A stretch of DNA of 64,000 bases, from the NCBI GenBank assembly GCA_934663595.1, contig CAKUKM010000002.1, positions 105,760-169,759 on the forward strand, given 5' to 3'. The position numbers and the translations under genes are program-made. Below, in pieces: positions 24,377-31,862 of the stretch (the stretch's first letter is position 1; each line of letters begins with the position of its first letter). The notes below the pieces were generated by a model that was not told where the DNA came from, did not search any database, and saw only the letters and a program-made list of their open reading frames with translations. The DNA is from an uncultured Clostridia bacterium (GTDB taxonomy: Bacteria > Bacillota > Clostridia > Christensenellales > Aristaeellaceae).

Positions 24377-24829
24377 ATGAATCAGACGAGAAAGCTGCTT
24401 CAGAGCATCGTGGAAAACGCGCGCACGGGCGCGGACGCGTGCGATCAGATGCTCGCGTGCGCCAAGGACGTGGATTTGCGCAGCGAGCTGATGAACGAGC
24501 GCGATATTTATCAGAACTTCACCCGCGACGCCGAGAGCGCGCTGTTTGATTCCGGTGCGCAGCCGCATGCGACGAATCCGATGTCGCGCGCGGGCATGTG
24601 GATCGGCATCAAGACGAACACGCTCGCGGACGATTCCGCCGCGCATCTGGCGGAGATCCTGATTCAGGGCGCGACCATGGGCGTAATTGCCCTCACGCGC
24701 GACCGCAACGACCTGCCCGACGCGTCGCCCGAGGCGCACGACATGGCCGCAAACCTGATTACGGCGCAGCAGGACGCGATCGAGCGCCTGAAAAAGCATC
24801 TGGTGAGCGTCCCGGCAGGCAAAAAATGA
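24377..24829 (+). CDS. Small helical protein, ferritin-like/DUF2383-like
   Basis: 150 residues, predicted all-helical with no signal or membrane segment: helices around residues 2-22, 30-55, 70-105 and 115-145. The layout (MNQTRKLLQSIVENARTGADACDQM, then a helix opening YQNFTRDAESAL) resembles small four-helix DUF2383/ferritin-like domains, but the metal ligands are not obvious. Preceded by AAGGGGGG. It ends at a terminator hairpin that forms the left flank of repeat R2. Confidence 0.55.
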   Translation: MNQTRKLLQSIVENARTGADACDQMLACAKDVDLRSELMNERDIYQNFTRDAESALFDSGAQPHATNPMSRAGMWIGIKTNTLADDSAAHLAEILIQGATMGVIALTRDRNDLPDASPEAHDMAANLITAQQDAIERLKKHLVSVPAGKK

Positions 24830-24832
24830 AAA

Positions 24833-24865
24833 ATCGAGCCGGCTTCCATTGCGGAACCGGCTCGA
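24833..24865 (+). terminator. Terminator hairpin, left copy of a 33-bp direct repeat
   Basis: CGAGCCGG/CCGGCTCG stem with inner TTCC/GGAA, just after the helical-protein gene. The same 33 bp recurs at 25127-25159 with one change (C to T at the twelfth base). The two copies bracket R2. Confidence 0.75.
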
Positions 24866-24881
24866 GACAGACCATCAAAAC

Positions 24882-25126
24882 CCAGGAGAGCTCGAGAGGG
24901 CCGAAGCCCTCTCGAACTAAAAATCGAGCTCAGCGACATGCGCGGTGAGCGCGGGGCTATTTTATCGGAGGAAAATCCCATTTTCCGGAGAGAAAATAGC
25001 TACCTTACAAGTTTTGCGGCCGGAGTCTGAAAGACTCAAGCAAAACTTGCAGAGGGGGGTGGCAGTGGCGGGGGAGCTTGCTCCCCCGTCCACCAGCTTG
25101 TCAAAAATTTATTTTTGACAAGCTGA
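24882..25126. repeat. R2 interspersed repeat, copy 1 (about 245 bp)
   Basis: Non-coding. Ordered blocks shared with 49733-49974 are: a CTCGAGAGGG/CCCTCTCGA hairpin; a long imperfect hairpin around GGAAAATCCCATTTTCC flanked by CTATTTT/AAAATAG; a GAGTC/GACTC mini-hairpin; GGGGGAGCTTGCTCCCCC; and a final AGCTTGTCAAAAA/TTTTTGACAAGCT terminator-like stem. It lies between convergent genes. No gene lies in 24830-25163. Confidence 0.9.
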
Positions 25127-25159
25127 ATCGAGCCGGTTTCCATTGCGGAACCGGCTCGA
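25127..25159 (-). terminator. Terminator hairpin, right copy of the 33-bp direct repeat
   Basis: CGAGCCGGTT/AACCGGCTCG stem 4 bases past the stop codon of the minus-strand oxidoreductase gene. A duplicate of the hairpin at 24833-24865. Confidence 0.75.
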
Positions 25160-25163
25160 TGGT

Positions 25164-26432
25164 TTACTGATTGAGCAGCTCTTCGATTTCTTCGGGGGTG
25201 TAGCCGTGCTTTGCCCAGTTGCGGCGCGCGATTTCGATCAGCTCCGGCGTGAATTTGCGTTTGGCCAGCATTTCCTCCGGCATCAGCTCGCTGTTTTCCA
25301 CGTCCGGGAACGGGCAGAGGCGATCGCGCAGCAGCTCCTGCTGCACCTTTTCATCGCGGATATCCGGAATATCGATGAATCTGCCGCCCTCGTGCGCGCT
25401 TCTCCACGCGAGAATGCCCACGTTCGACATCGTGATTCCGCGACAGGCGTTCAGATACGGCGGAACGCCCGTGCGAATGGCCTCGGCGAATTTGAGCTCG
25501 ACGAAGAAATCGCCGCCGCCGTGGCCGGTCTTGTTCGCTTCCTCCGCGTGCTCCACCCAGCGCGGGAAGTATTTCACTTCCTCCTGCTGGCCGGGCTTCA
25601 AATCCCACGGCTCGTGCCATACGCGCACCTCTTCGGGGCCGAAATAGCCGTGGCCGCGCACGGTTTCCATCGCGCCGCAGGTTCCATGGAAGCTGTAGCC
25701 GCAATCGTGGCCGGCAAAATCGCCGTAAATGCGGAAGATCGCGCCGTTATCCATTCTCACCAGCATGATGAAGCCCGCCTCGCGCTTGTCGGTCGAGCCG
25801 CTGCGCGCCGGAACCAGCGAGCACGACACCGCGACCGGCTCCGTTCCGGTCACGTACATCAGCGGCGCGAGCGCGTGCGTGTTGTAATACGTCGCGGGCA
25901 GCCAGTTGCGCCAGTGCCTGCGGCCGGGCGAATACCACATGCGCGAATCCATGTCCATCGGGTGATTGTACTGGCCCTCGGCATAGCGGATTTCGCCGAT
26001 TTCGCCCGCGTCGTACAGGCGCTTGAATTCCTGATTGAAGCGCGTGTAGCAGTAGTTCTCCGCCAGCATATAGCAAAGCCCGCTCTCCTCCGCCGCGCGA
26101 TACAGCTCCACGCCCTCCGCGAGCGTCACGTTCGTGCTGGTTTCGGAAAGCACATGCTTGCCGGCCTTCAGCGCGCGCTTGGCGAAGTGCGCGTGCATAT
26201 GGAACGGCGCGGCGATCACCACTGCGTCGAAATCCTGATGGATGAATTCCTCGAAATCGACATAGCCGGGCACGTGCAGCTCATTGCAGACCTCGTCCAG
26301 ACGGTGCTTGAAGTTGTCGCAGATCGCAACCAGCTTCATGCCGGAAGCCTCGGCGGTTTCGGCGAAGGATTTTCCACGGAACGCACCCAGCACGCCTACG
26401 CGAATTTCGCCCTCGGGGATGGTTTTGTTCAT
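25164..26432 (-). CDS. Gfo/Idh/MocA-family NAD(P)-dependent oxidoreductase
   Basis: 422 residues. N-terminal Rossmann domain: IRVGVLGAFRGKSFAETAEASG, with the dinucleotide loop in an unusual form GAFRGKSF, then AVVIAAPFHMHAHFAKRAL and GKHVLSETSTN, where members usually have EKP; the usual catalytic Lys is therefore Ser/Glu here. The C-terminal alpha/beta domain includes YNHPMDMDSRMWYSPGRRHW. Substrate unknown; gut homologs oxidise sugars, inositols or glycosides. Start ATG follows AAGGAAGGTG. Confidence 0.82.
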   Translation of the reverse strand: MNKTIPEGEIRVGVLGAFRGKSFAETAEASGMKLVAICDNFKHRLDEVCNELHVPGYVDFEEFIHQDFDAVVIAAPFHMHAHFAKRALKAGKHVLSETSTNVTLAEGVELYRAAEESGLCYMLAENYCYTRFNQEFKRLYDAGEIGEIRYAEGQYNHPMDMDSRMWYSPGRRHWRNWLPATYYNTHALAPLMYVTGTEPVAVSCSLVPARSGSTDKREAGFIMLVRMDNGAIFRIYGDFAGHDCGYSFHGTCGAMETVRGHGYFGPEEVRVWHEPWDLKPGQQEEVKYFPRWVEHAEEANKTGHGGGDFFVELKFAEAIRTGVPPYLNACRGITMSNVGILAWRSAHEGGRFIDIPDIRDEKVQQELLRDRLCPFPDVENSELMPEEMLAKRKFTPELIEIARRNWAKHGYTPEEIEELLNQ

Positions 26433-26479
26433 GCCGTGTTTTCACCTTCCTTAAAAAAGATTGAAGCCGTCTGCACAAT

Positions 26480-26509
26480 ATTATACGCCGAGTCCGGAGA
26501 CGCTGTCAA
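26480..26509 (-). promoter_or_regulatory. Promoter of the Gfo/Idh/MocA gene
   Basis: Minus strand TTGACA (26509-26504), 18-bp spacer, TATAAT (26485-26480). Confidence 0.85.
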
Positions 26510-26527
26510 CAGATTCGGCGGTTTGCG

Positions 26528-27391
26528 TTATAAATATAAATCGCTCAGGCAATCGATGATTTCCTGGGAATGATCCTCGTCCATGAAGCCGTGCCATGCG
26601 GCGGCGAGCGGGCGGCTCGCGTGAATGAGCAGGCCCTGGCCGTGCATGCCGCCCTTCATGCGCCATTCGGGCCGATCGGGATTCGCGCTCGCGGCGCGGG
26701 GATGCAATTCGTATTCGCGGGCATAGGCGCGCTCGATCCATTCCTCGGAAAGATAGCGCCGCCCCTCGTAAACGCCGCGGCCGGCATAGATCGCGCCGAG
26801 CTTGACCATATCGTCCGCGCGCAGATACAGCCCCGTCGCGCCGATCGGATGGCCGAGCGGGCAGCGGCTCCAGGCGTATTCGCGGAATCGCGCGGGCCGG
26901 AACAGCCGCTCGTTCAGAAACGCCTCCACATCCTGTCCGGATACGCGCTCCACGAGCCGCGAAAGCAGATAGAATGCCGCGTCCGAATAATGCCGCTCCT
27001 CGCCGGGCTGCAGCGCGAGCGGGTGCGAAAGCAACAATTGCAGGTAATCGTCGGTCGGATAGGCGTTCACGTCCTCGGCGTCGATGTCCAGAAAGCCCTC
27101 GTCAAAGCCGATTCGGTGGGTGAGCGCGTGGTCGATCGTGACGCGCGCCCATTTTTCGTCCATTCCCGGAACGCGGCCGAAATACTTTAAAATCGGCTCG
27201 GCCGGATCGAGTCGGCGATCGTCGAACAGCATGCCGACGGCGGTCATGACGAACGCCTTGGCGACGGAATAGCTGTCGTTGCAATTGTTCGAGGGCTGAA
27301 GGCGATCGTAAATCGCGCCCTCGGGCGACCAGACGGCGAAATCATAGAGATTGAGATGGAGCGCGCGCACGGCGCCCAGCGGATTGTGCAT
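26528..27391 (-). CDS. Serine beta-lactamase-fold hydrolase (class C/esterase type)
   Basis: 287 residues, beta-lactamase-related family without a signal peptide, so cytosolic. Motif SVAK (S-x-x-K, nucleophile Ser) near residue 42; YSDAAFYLLSRLVE fills the position of YxN with Asp instead of Asn; and HGQGLLIHA may replace the KTG/HxG strand. These features favour an esterase or peptidase rather than an antibiotic-resistance enzyme. ATG 27391 follows AGGAGGG. Transcribed on its own from the promoter just upstream. Confidence 0.8.
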   Translation of the reverse strand: MHNPLGAVRALHLNLYDFAVWSPEGAIYDRLQPSNNCNDSYSVAKAFVMTAVGMLFDDRRLDPAEPILKYFGRVPGMDEKWARVTIDHALTHRIGFDEGFLDIDAEDVNAYPTDDYLQLLLSHPLALQPGEERHYSDAAFYLLSRLVERVSGQDVEAFLNERLFRPARFREYAWSRCPLGHPIGATGLYLRADDMVKLGAIYAGRGVYEGRRYLSEEWIERAYAREYELHPRAASANPDRPEWRMKGGMHGQGLLIHASRPLAAAWHGFMDEDHSQEIIDCLSDLYL

Positions 27392-27412
27392 GGAAAATCC
27401 CTCCTGTCGGAA

Positions 27413-27443
27413 TTATTATAGAAGGGAAAGGTTTCGCCGTCAA
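27413..27443 (-). promoter_or_regulatory. Likely promoter of the beta-lactamase-fold gene
   Basis: Minus strand TATAAT (27418-27413) with TTGACG (27443-27438) at a long 19-bp spacing. Confidence 0.5.
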
Positions 27444-27496
27444 GCCCCTTCCCTTTTGCCGCGTTCCCGGTTATAATGAATGCAGGAGGGGAGAAT

Positions 27497-28402
27497 ATGG
27501 AAAACATTACGATTGCAAGCCGCGCCGACGGCCTGCCGCTTTCGGTTTCGGTGCTGCGGCCGGAGGGCGACGTGCGCGCGCTGGTGCAGCTTTCCCACGG
27601 CATGGCGGAGCACAAGGAGCGGTATTTCCCGCTGATGCAGTATCTGGCGGACGCGGGCTTTGCCTGCATGATCAACGATCATCGCGGCCATGGCGCGAGC
27701 GTAAGGAGCGCGGACGATCTGGGATATTTCTACAAAAACGGCGATACGGCGCTGGTGGACGATCTGCATCAGCTGAACGCGTGGTTCCGCGCGCAGTATC
27801 CGGGGAAAAAGCTGATTCTGGTGGGCCACAGCATGGGCTCGTTCGCCGCGCGCGCGTTCGCCGCGAAATATGGCGGCGAGATCGACGGCCTGATTTTAAG
27901 CGGCAGTCCCGGCTATAACGCCGCCGCGCCCGTCGCATTGGCGCTGATCGGCCTGATCGGCGCGTTTAAGGGCGAACACGCGCACAGCCGCTTTCTGGAC
28001 GGCCTTTTAAACGGCGGCTTCAGCAAAAATTTCCCGGGCGATTCGCCGTTTCTGTGGCTGAGCGCGAACCGCGAAAACGTGGCCGCCTACGACGCCGACC
28101 CGCTCTGCGGCTTTCCGTTTACGGTAAACGGCTACCGCGCGCTGGTGAAGCTGATGCGCGCGGCCTACGATCGAAAGAAACCGATTCGCGCGGAGCTGCC
28201 GGTGTGGTTCATGTCCGGGTCGGACGATCCCTGCGCGCCGGACGAGGCGGGCTTCCGCGCGGCGATTCAGAATTTCCGCGATCGCGGCAGCCGAACGGCG
28301 GATGGAAAAATGTATCCCGGTCTGCGCCATGAAATCTTCAATGAAGGCGCGCCCGAGGTTTGGAGCGATTTGCGGGAAAGGCTGATTGCCTGGACGAAAT
28401 AA
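27497..28402 (+). CDS. Alpha/beta hydrolase (monoacylglycerol-lipase type)
   Basis: 301 residues, serine aminopeptidase S33/Hydrolase_4 family. Oxyanion region QLSHGMAEHKERY; DHRGHGAS; nucleophile elbow GHSMGS near residue 110; acid in GSDDPCAP; His in GLRHEIFNE near the end. Homologs split monoacylglycerols or short lysophospholipids. ATG 27497 is placed by AGGAGGGGAG just upstream; a TATAAT at 27472-27477 is the likely -10. Confidence 0.9.
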   Translation: MENITIASRADGLPLSVSVLRPEGDVRALVQLSHGMAEHKERYFPLMQYLADAGFACMINDHRGHGASVRSADDLGYFYKNGDTALVDDLHQLNAWFRAQYPGKKLILVGHSMGSFAARAFAAKYGGEIDGLILSGSPGYNAAAPVALALIGLIGAFKGEHAHSRFLDGLLNGGFSKNFPGDSPFLWLSANRENVAAYDADPLCGFPFTVNGYRALVKLMRAAYDRKKPIRAELPVWFMSGSDDPCAPDEAGFRAAIQNFRDRGSRTADGKMYPGLRHEIFNEGAPEVWSDLRERLIAWTK

Positions 28403-28438
28403 GGCGGCGCAACCGCCGATCCGGCTCTGAATAAGCGA

Positions 28439-28464
28439 CGCCGCCGGGCACATGCCCGGCGGCG
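28439..28464. terminator. Strong GC hairpin between convergent genes
   Basis: A 12-bp perfect stem, CGCCGCCGGGCA/TGCCCGGCGGCG. It has no T-run on either side, so it may be a weak or factor-assisted bidirectional terminator. Confidence 0.5.
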
Positions 28465-28536
28465 CTGGTTTGCGAAATAATACGGAAGCGCTCGCGGGCG
28501 GTCTGCGCGTTTCCGCAGTCCCGCGGCTCTTTGTGG

Positions 28537-28788
28537 TTATTTTGCCGGCGGCTCATACACCAGAAGCTCGTCGATTCTGCAGCCCAGTACATAGCAGACC
28601 CGCGCCAGTACGTCCAGATCGATGCGCTCCACCTCGCCGCCATACCATTTGTCAATCACTTCAAAGCGCGTATTGACGCTGCGTGCCAGCGCCCCGCGTG
28701 TGATCCCGCGAGCATCCATCATCTCGTTGAGCCGCAGGCGAATGCGCCCGTAGTCCAGCAGCATGACGATGCCCGGATCTCTTTGCAT
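28537..28788 (-). CDS. XRE-family helix-turn-helix regulator (Cro/CI type)
   Basis: 83 residues, a single HTH_3 domain: RLRLNEMMDARGITRGALARSVNTRFEVIDKWY is helices 1-4 and VERIDLDVLARVCYVLGCRIDELL completes the fold. Close to the small YozG-like regulators of Bacillota. ATG follows AGGAGGTGA. Divergent from the SLOG-family gene with a shared 108-bp intergenic region, so it may regulate that gene or itself. Confidence 0.9.
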   Translation of the reverse strand: MQRDPGIVMLLDYGRIRLRLNEMMDARGITRGALARSVNTRFEVIDKWYGGEVERIDLDVLARVCYVLGCRIDELLVYEPPAK

Positions 28789-28828
28789 AGAATCACCTCC
28801 TGTTCAATACTATTTCCATAAATACAAA

Positions 28829-28857
28829 TTGACAATCCTCATGAATGCCGATACAAT
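28829..28857 (+). promoter_or_regulatory. Promoter of the SLOG-family gene
   Basis: TTGACA at 28829-28834, 17-bp spacer, TACAAT at 28852-28857. A TATATAG stretch follows; the divergent XRE regulator gene starts 40 bp to the left. Confidence 0.85.
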
Positions 28858-28896
28858 GAAAATGGAGATATTTATATAGTATCTATGGAGATAGTA

Positions 28897-29331
28897 ATGA
28901 TGCAAACCGAAAACCCGGTGTGCGCGCTGTTCGGCCACAGGCATGTGGAATCGGGCCTCGGCGCGATTCTGGACAGGGCGATTGAGCATATGATCGTCGA
29001 TCGCGGCGTGCGGACGTTTCTGGTGGGCGGTCAGGGCGAATTCGACCGCATGGCGATCGCCGCGCTCGTGCGAATGAAGGCGAAATATCCGTTTCTGGAC
29101 GCGGCGGAGGTGCTGGCGTATCCGCCGCGCGGCGGCGAGCATCCGCTGCCCACGATTTACCCGGAGGGGCTGGAGCGCGTGCCGAAAAGGCTGTGCTATC
29201 TGCGCCGGAACGACTGGATGGCGCGGCGCGCGGACGTGGTGCTGGCATATGTTCGCGCGCGCGGCGGCGCGGCGAAGGGCGTGGAGACTGCGCGGCGACT
29301 TGGCAAGGAAATTCAATATTTAATCCAATAG
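28897..29331 (+). CDS. SLOG-superfamily protein (DUF1273-like)
   Basis: About 144 residues with a Rossmann-like SLOG fold: VCALFGHRHV (phosphate-loop position), TFLVGGQGEFDRMA, ADVVLAYVRARGGAAKGVETARRLGK. SLOG proteins bind nucleotides or nucleotide-derived ligands, and small stand-alone members are common in Clostridia with unknown roles. ATG 28897 is preferred because GGAG (28887-28890) is spaced for it; the ATG at 28885 precedes that site. Its neighbour is a divergent XRE regulator. Confidence 0.75.
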   Translation: MMQTENPVCALFGHRHVESGLGAILDRAIEHMIVDRGVRTFLVGGQGEFDRMAIAALVRMKAKYPFLDAAEVLAYPPRGGEHPLPTIYPEGLERVPKRLCYLRRNDWMARRADVVLAYVRARGGAAKGVETARRLGKEIQYLIQ

Positions 29332-29387
29332 GCCGTGCGCTGCGGGCGAAATGGGTGTATACTGGATGCGAATGGAGGGAGAGCCTT

Positions 29388-29876
29388 ATGACGATTGCGG
29401 AAATTGCAATGCGGATGATCGCCTATCCGGGCGCAACGCGGCACGATATCAATCACCTGCTGAAGGTGCACGCGTTTGCAAAGCTGATTGCGGAACGGGA
29501 AAACGTGGGCGCGGACGCGCTGCGCACGATCGAGGCGGCGGCGCTGATGCACGATATCGCGATTCCGCTCTGCCGCGAGAAATACGGAAGCACCGCCGGA
29601 AAGCTGCAGGAGCGCGAGGGCATGGAGCTGGTGCGGGACTTTTTCCGCGGAACAGACGCGGAGGACGCGCTGATCGGCCGGGTGACGTATCTGGTGGGTC
29701 ATCATCACACGCTGACCGACATCGACGGAATCGATTATCAGATTCTGATTGAGGCGGATTATCTGGTGAATGCCGATGAGGGCGGCTACGGAAAGGAAAA
29801 CGTCCAGAACATGCTGGAGCGCGTGTTCCGGACGAAAACGGGCAAAGAGCTTCTGAAAAGGATGTATCTGGAATAA
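29388..29876 (+). CDS. HD-domain phosphohydrolase
   Basis: 162 residues, HD superfamily: ATRHDINHLLKVHAFAKLIAE gives the first His, AALMHDIAIPL the HD pair, VTYLVGHHHT the next His residues, and LIEADYLVNADEG the final Asp. Substrate unknown; small HD proteins act on nucleotides. ATG 29388 is placed by GGAGGGAGAG just upstream and a TATACT at 29359-29364; the longer frame overlaps the previous gene. Confidence 0.85.
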   Translation: MTIAEIAMRMIAYPGATRHDINHLLKVHAFAKLIAERENVGADALRTIEAAALMHDIAIPLCREKYGSTAGKLQEREGMELVRDFFRGTDAEDALIGRVTYLVGHHHTLTDIDGIDYQILIEADYLVNADEGGYGKENVQNMLERVFRTKTGKELLKRMYLE

Positions 29877-29877
29877 A

Positions 29878-29907
29878 GTGGATGGGGATTCCCCCATCCG
29901 CTTTTCG
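29878..29907 (+). terminator. Terminator of the HD-domain gene
   Basis: GTGGATGGGG/CCCCATCCGC stem with a short loop, then TTTTCGCTTT; 2 bp after the stop codon. Confidence 0.8.
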
Positions 29908-29909
29908 CT

Positions 29910-30764
29910 TTAGCCCACCAGTTTCTTCAGGTATTCCAGGCTGATTTCGAGGGCGGGGAGGTTTTCCTCCAGACCTTCGAATTCCACCGAGACGGTGCCG
30001 TCGTAGCCGGCGTTTTTCAGCATCTGAACGCACTGCGCGACGGGAATGACGCCGTTTCCGACGATCGTTCCGCGCACGTAGTTGCCGCCGCGCGACTGGA
30101 ACCAGCCCCTTCCGGGATTCGGCTCCGTGCCCTTCTTCCAGAGGAAGTCCTTGATGTGCGCGTGAACGGCGTACGGCGCGGCGGTGCCGAGCGCGTGAAT
30201 GCTGTCCTCGTCCGCGCAGATGAAATTGCCGATGTCCACCAGCCAGCCGTAGTTCGGGTGGTTCACCGTGCGGATCAGCGTTTCAACGCGGTTGCTGTCC
30301 TGAATGAACGTGCCGTGGTTCTCCGTGCAGGTGATTACGCCGTTTTCGGCGGCGTATTCGGTGATTTCGCGAATGCGCGGCGCGGTTTCGGCCACGGCGT
30401 CCTGCCAGGTATAGCGCATGCCCTTCTTCGGACCCCAGCAGCAGTCATGGCGCATTACGGGCGCGCCGAGCGCGCGGGCCACGTCCACGCAGCCCTTCAG
30501 GCGCGCAATTTCTGCCTTCGGATCGTCCGCGAGCAGATTTGCGCCCACGGTGTAGGCCGCGATGGTCAGATTCCGCTTTGCGGCGTGCTCGGCGATTTCC
30601 TTCGCCGCGTCCAGCGCGGGCCGGCCGGAGATTTCGGGCAGCAGATCGATGAATTCAATCGCATCATAGCCCATTTCGGCGGCCAGATCGCAGATTTTCA
30701 GATAATTGCAGCCGACTTCCTGCATGTAATGGGAAAAGCTGTAGCTGCTTACGCCGATTTTCAT
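29910..30764 (-). CDS. Sugar phosphate isomerase/epimerase (AP-endonuclease-2-like TIM barrel)
   Basis: 284 residues, xylose-isomerase-like TIM barrel: MKIGVSSYSFSHYM, GYDAIEFIDLLPE, LTIAAYTVGANL, TCTENHGTFIQ (metal-binding Glu), GWLVDIGNFIC (Asp), AVHAHIKDF (His) and VSVEFEG near the end (Glu). Related to inosose dehydratase and 3-keto-sugar isomerases. Preceded by GGGAGG. Third gene of a three-gene operon with an oxidoreductase and a second isomerase, a layout typical of inositol-like or keto-sugar catabolism. Confidence 0.87.
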   Translation of the reverse strand: MKIGVSSYSFSHYMQEVGCNYLKICDLAAEMGYDAIEFIDLLPEISGRPALDAAKEIAEHAAKRNLTIAAYTVGANLLADDPKAEIARLKGCVDVARALGAPVMRHDCCWGPKKGMRYTWQDAVAETAPRIREITEYAAENGVITCTENHGTFIQDSNRVETLIRTVNHPNYGWLVDIGNFICADEDSIHALGTAAPYAVHAHIKDFLWKKGTEPNPGRGWFQSRGGNYVRGTIVGNGVIPVAQCVQMLKNAGYDGTVSVEFEGLEENLPALEISLEYLKKLVG

Positions 30765-30776
30765 GTTTTTCCTCCC

Positions 30777-31850
30777 TTAATTCAGCACGACCTCGTGGCC
30801 GGTGCGCGCGGATTCGTAGATCGCGTCCAGAATCTTCATCATCGCCACGCCGTCCTCCGCCGGATTGCGGCAGGGCTCGCCGGTCTGCACGCAGTGCACG
30901 AAATGGTTGACCTCGTTGGCAAACAGGCCGGAGAAGCTCAGCGCCGTCGGGATCGCGAGCTTTACGTCGGTCATATAGCCGTCCATTTCGCCGTAATAGG
31001 TCAGCTCCGGATCCAGCTTGATGCCGCCGTGGGTGCCGAACATTTCGATCGTGCCGGTATCGTGGGCGATATTCAGGCTGAAGCTCGCCTCCACCTGCAG
31101 CACCGCGCCGTTTTCATAGCGCACCATCGCGGTCGCCATGTCCTCGACGTTGAAGACGTCCTGCTGGCCCTCGGTGCGGCTCGCGGACTGATAGCCGGCC
31201 TGCGCCTTGATCTCGTGGCGGTCGCCGAGCTTGTGGAAGGTCGCGCCGTAAATCGAAACGGGCTTGGGATTGCCCATCAGATAGCGCGTCAGGTCGATTA
31301 CGTGAACGCCCAGATCGATCAGCGGGCCGCCGCCGGAGCGGGCCTTGTCGCCGAACCAGCCGCCCGGGCAGCCGCGGCGGCGCAGATAGGTGGCCTTCGC
31401 ATAATAGATATCGCCCAGGCGATCGTGCTCGATCAGATCCTTGACGATTTTGCAGTCGTTGCCGAAGCGGCGCACGAAGCCGATCATCAGCAGGCGATTG
31501 TTCTTCTTCGCCGCCTCGAGCATCTTTTCGGCCTCCTGCGCGTTCATCGCCATCGGCTTTTCGCACAGCACGTGCTTTCCGGCGTTCAGCGCGGCGATCG
31601 TGCATTCCGCGTGCGCGGCGTTCCAGGTGCATACGGAAACCGCGTCGATCTCGGGCAGCTCGGAAAGCATCTTGTCCTTATCGGTATACAGGCGGGAGAC
31701 GTGGTATTTCTCCGCCTTGTCCTGCAGGTTCTTTTCGTTGATGTCGCACAGCGCGTAGATTTCCACGTCCGGGTTCGCCTGATAGGAATCCAGATGATTG
31801 TGCGAGATATTGCCGCAGCCGATCACGGCCACCTTAATCTTCTTGCCCAT
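30777..31850 (-). CDS. Gfo/Idh/MocA-family oxidoreductase
   Basis: 357 residues. Rossmann fold IKVAVIGCGNISHNHLDSY (G-x-G-x-x-x), DAVSVCTWNAAHAECTIAAL, then CEKPMAMNAQEAEKM with the catalytic Lys in the EKP motif, and GPLIDLGVHVIDL for the substrate-side Asp and His. Unlike the member at 25164-26432, all key residues are intact. Sits 12 bp from the genes on each side. Probably oxidises or reduces a sugar or inositol that the two flanking isomerases handle. Confidence 0.9.
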   Translation of the reverse strand: MGKKIKVAVIGCGNISHNHLDSYQANPDVEIYALCDINEKNLQDKAEKYHVSRLYTDKDKMLSELPEIDAVSVCTWNAAHAECTIAALNAGKHVLCEKPMAMNAQEAEKMLEAAKKNNRLLMIGFVRRFGNDCKIVKDLIEHDRLGDIYYAKATYLRRRGCPGGWFGDKARSGGGPLIDLGVHVIDLTRYLMGNPKPVSIYGATFHKLGDRHEIKAQAGYQSASRTEGQQDVFNVEDMATAMVRYENGAVLQVEASFSLNIAHDTGTIEMFGTHGGIKLDPELTYYGEMDGYMTDVKLAIPTALSFSGLFANEVNHFVHCVQTGEPCRNPAEDGVAMMKILDAIYESARTGHEVVLN

Positions 31851-31862
31851 TGTATTCTCCTC

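Noticed and set aside
24882..25126. R2 as a group IIC intron (these enter after terminators)
   Set aside because: Only about 245 bp, no reverse transcriptase, no domain V-like hairpin recognised, and such introns do not duplicate the terminator.
26528..27391. Beta-lactamase resistance gene
   Set aside because: No signal peptide, YSD in place of YxN and no clear KTG; fits cytosolic esterase/peptidase relatives better.
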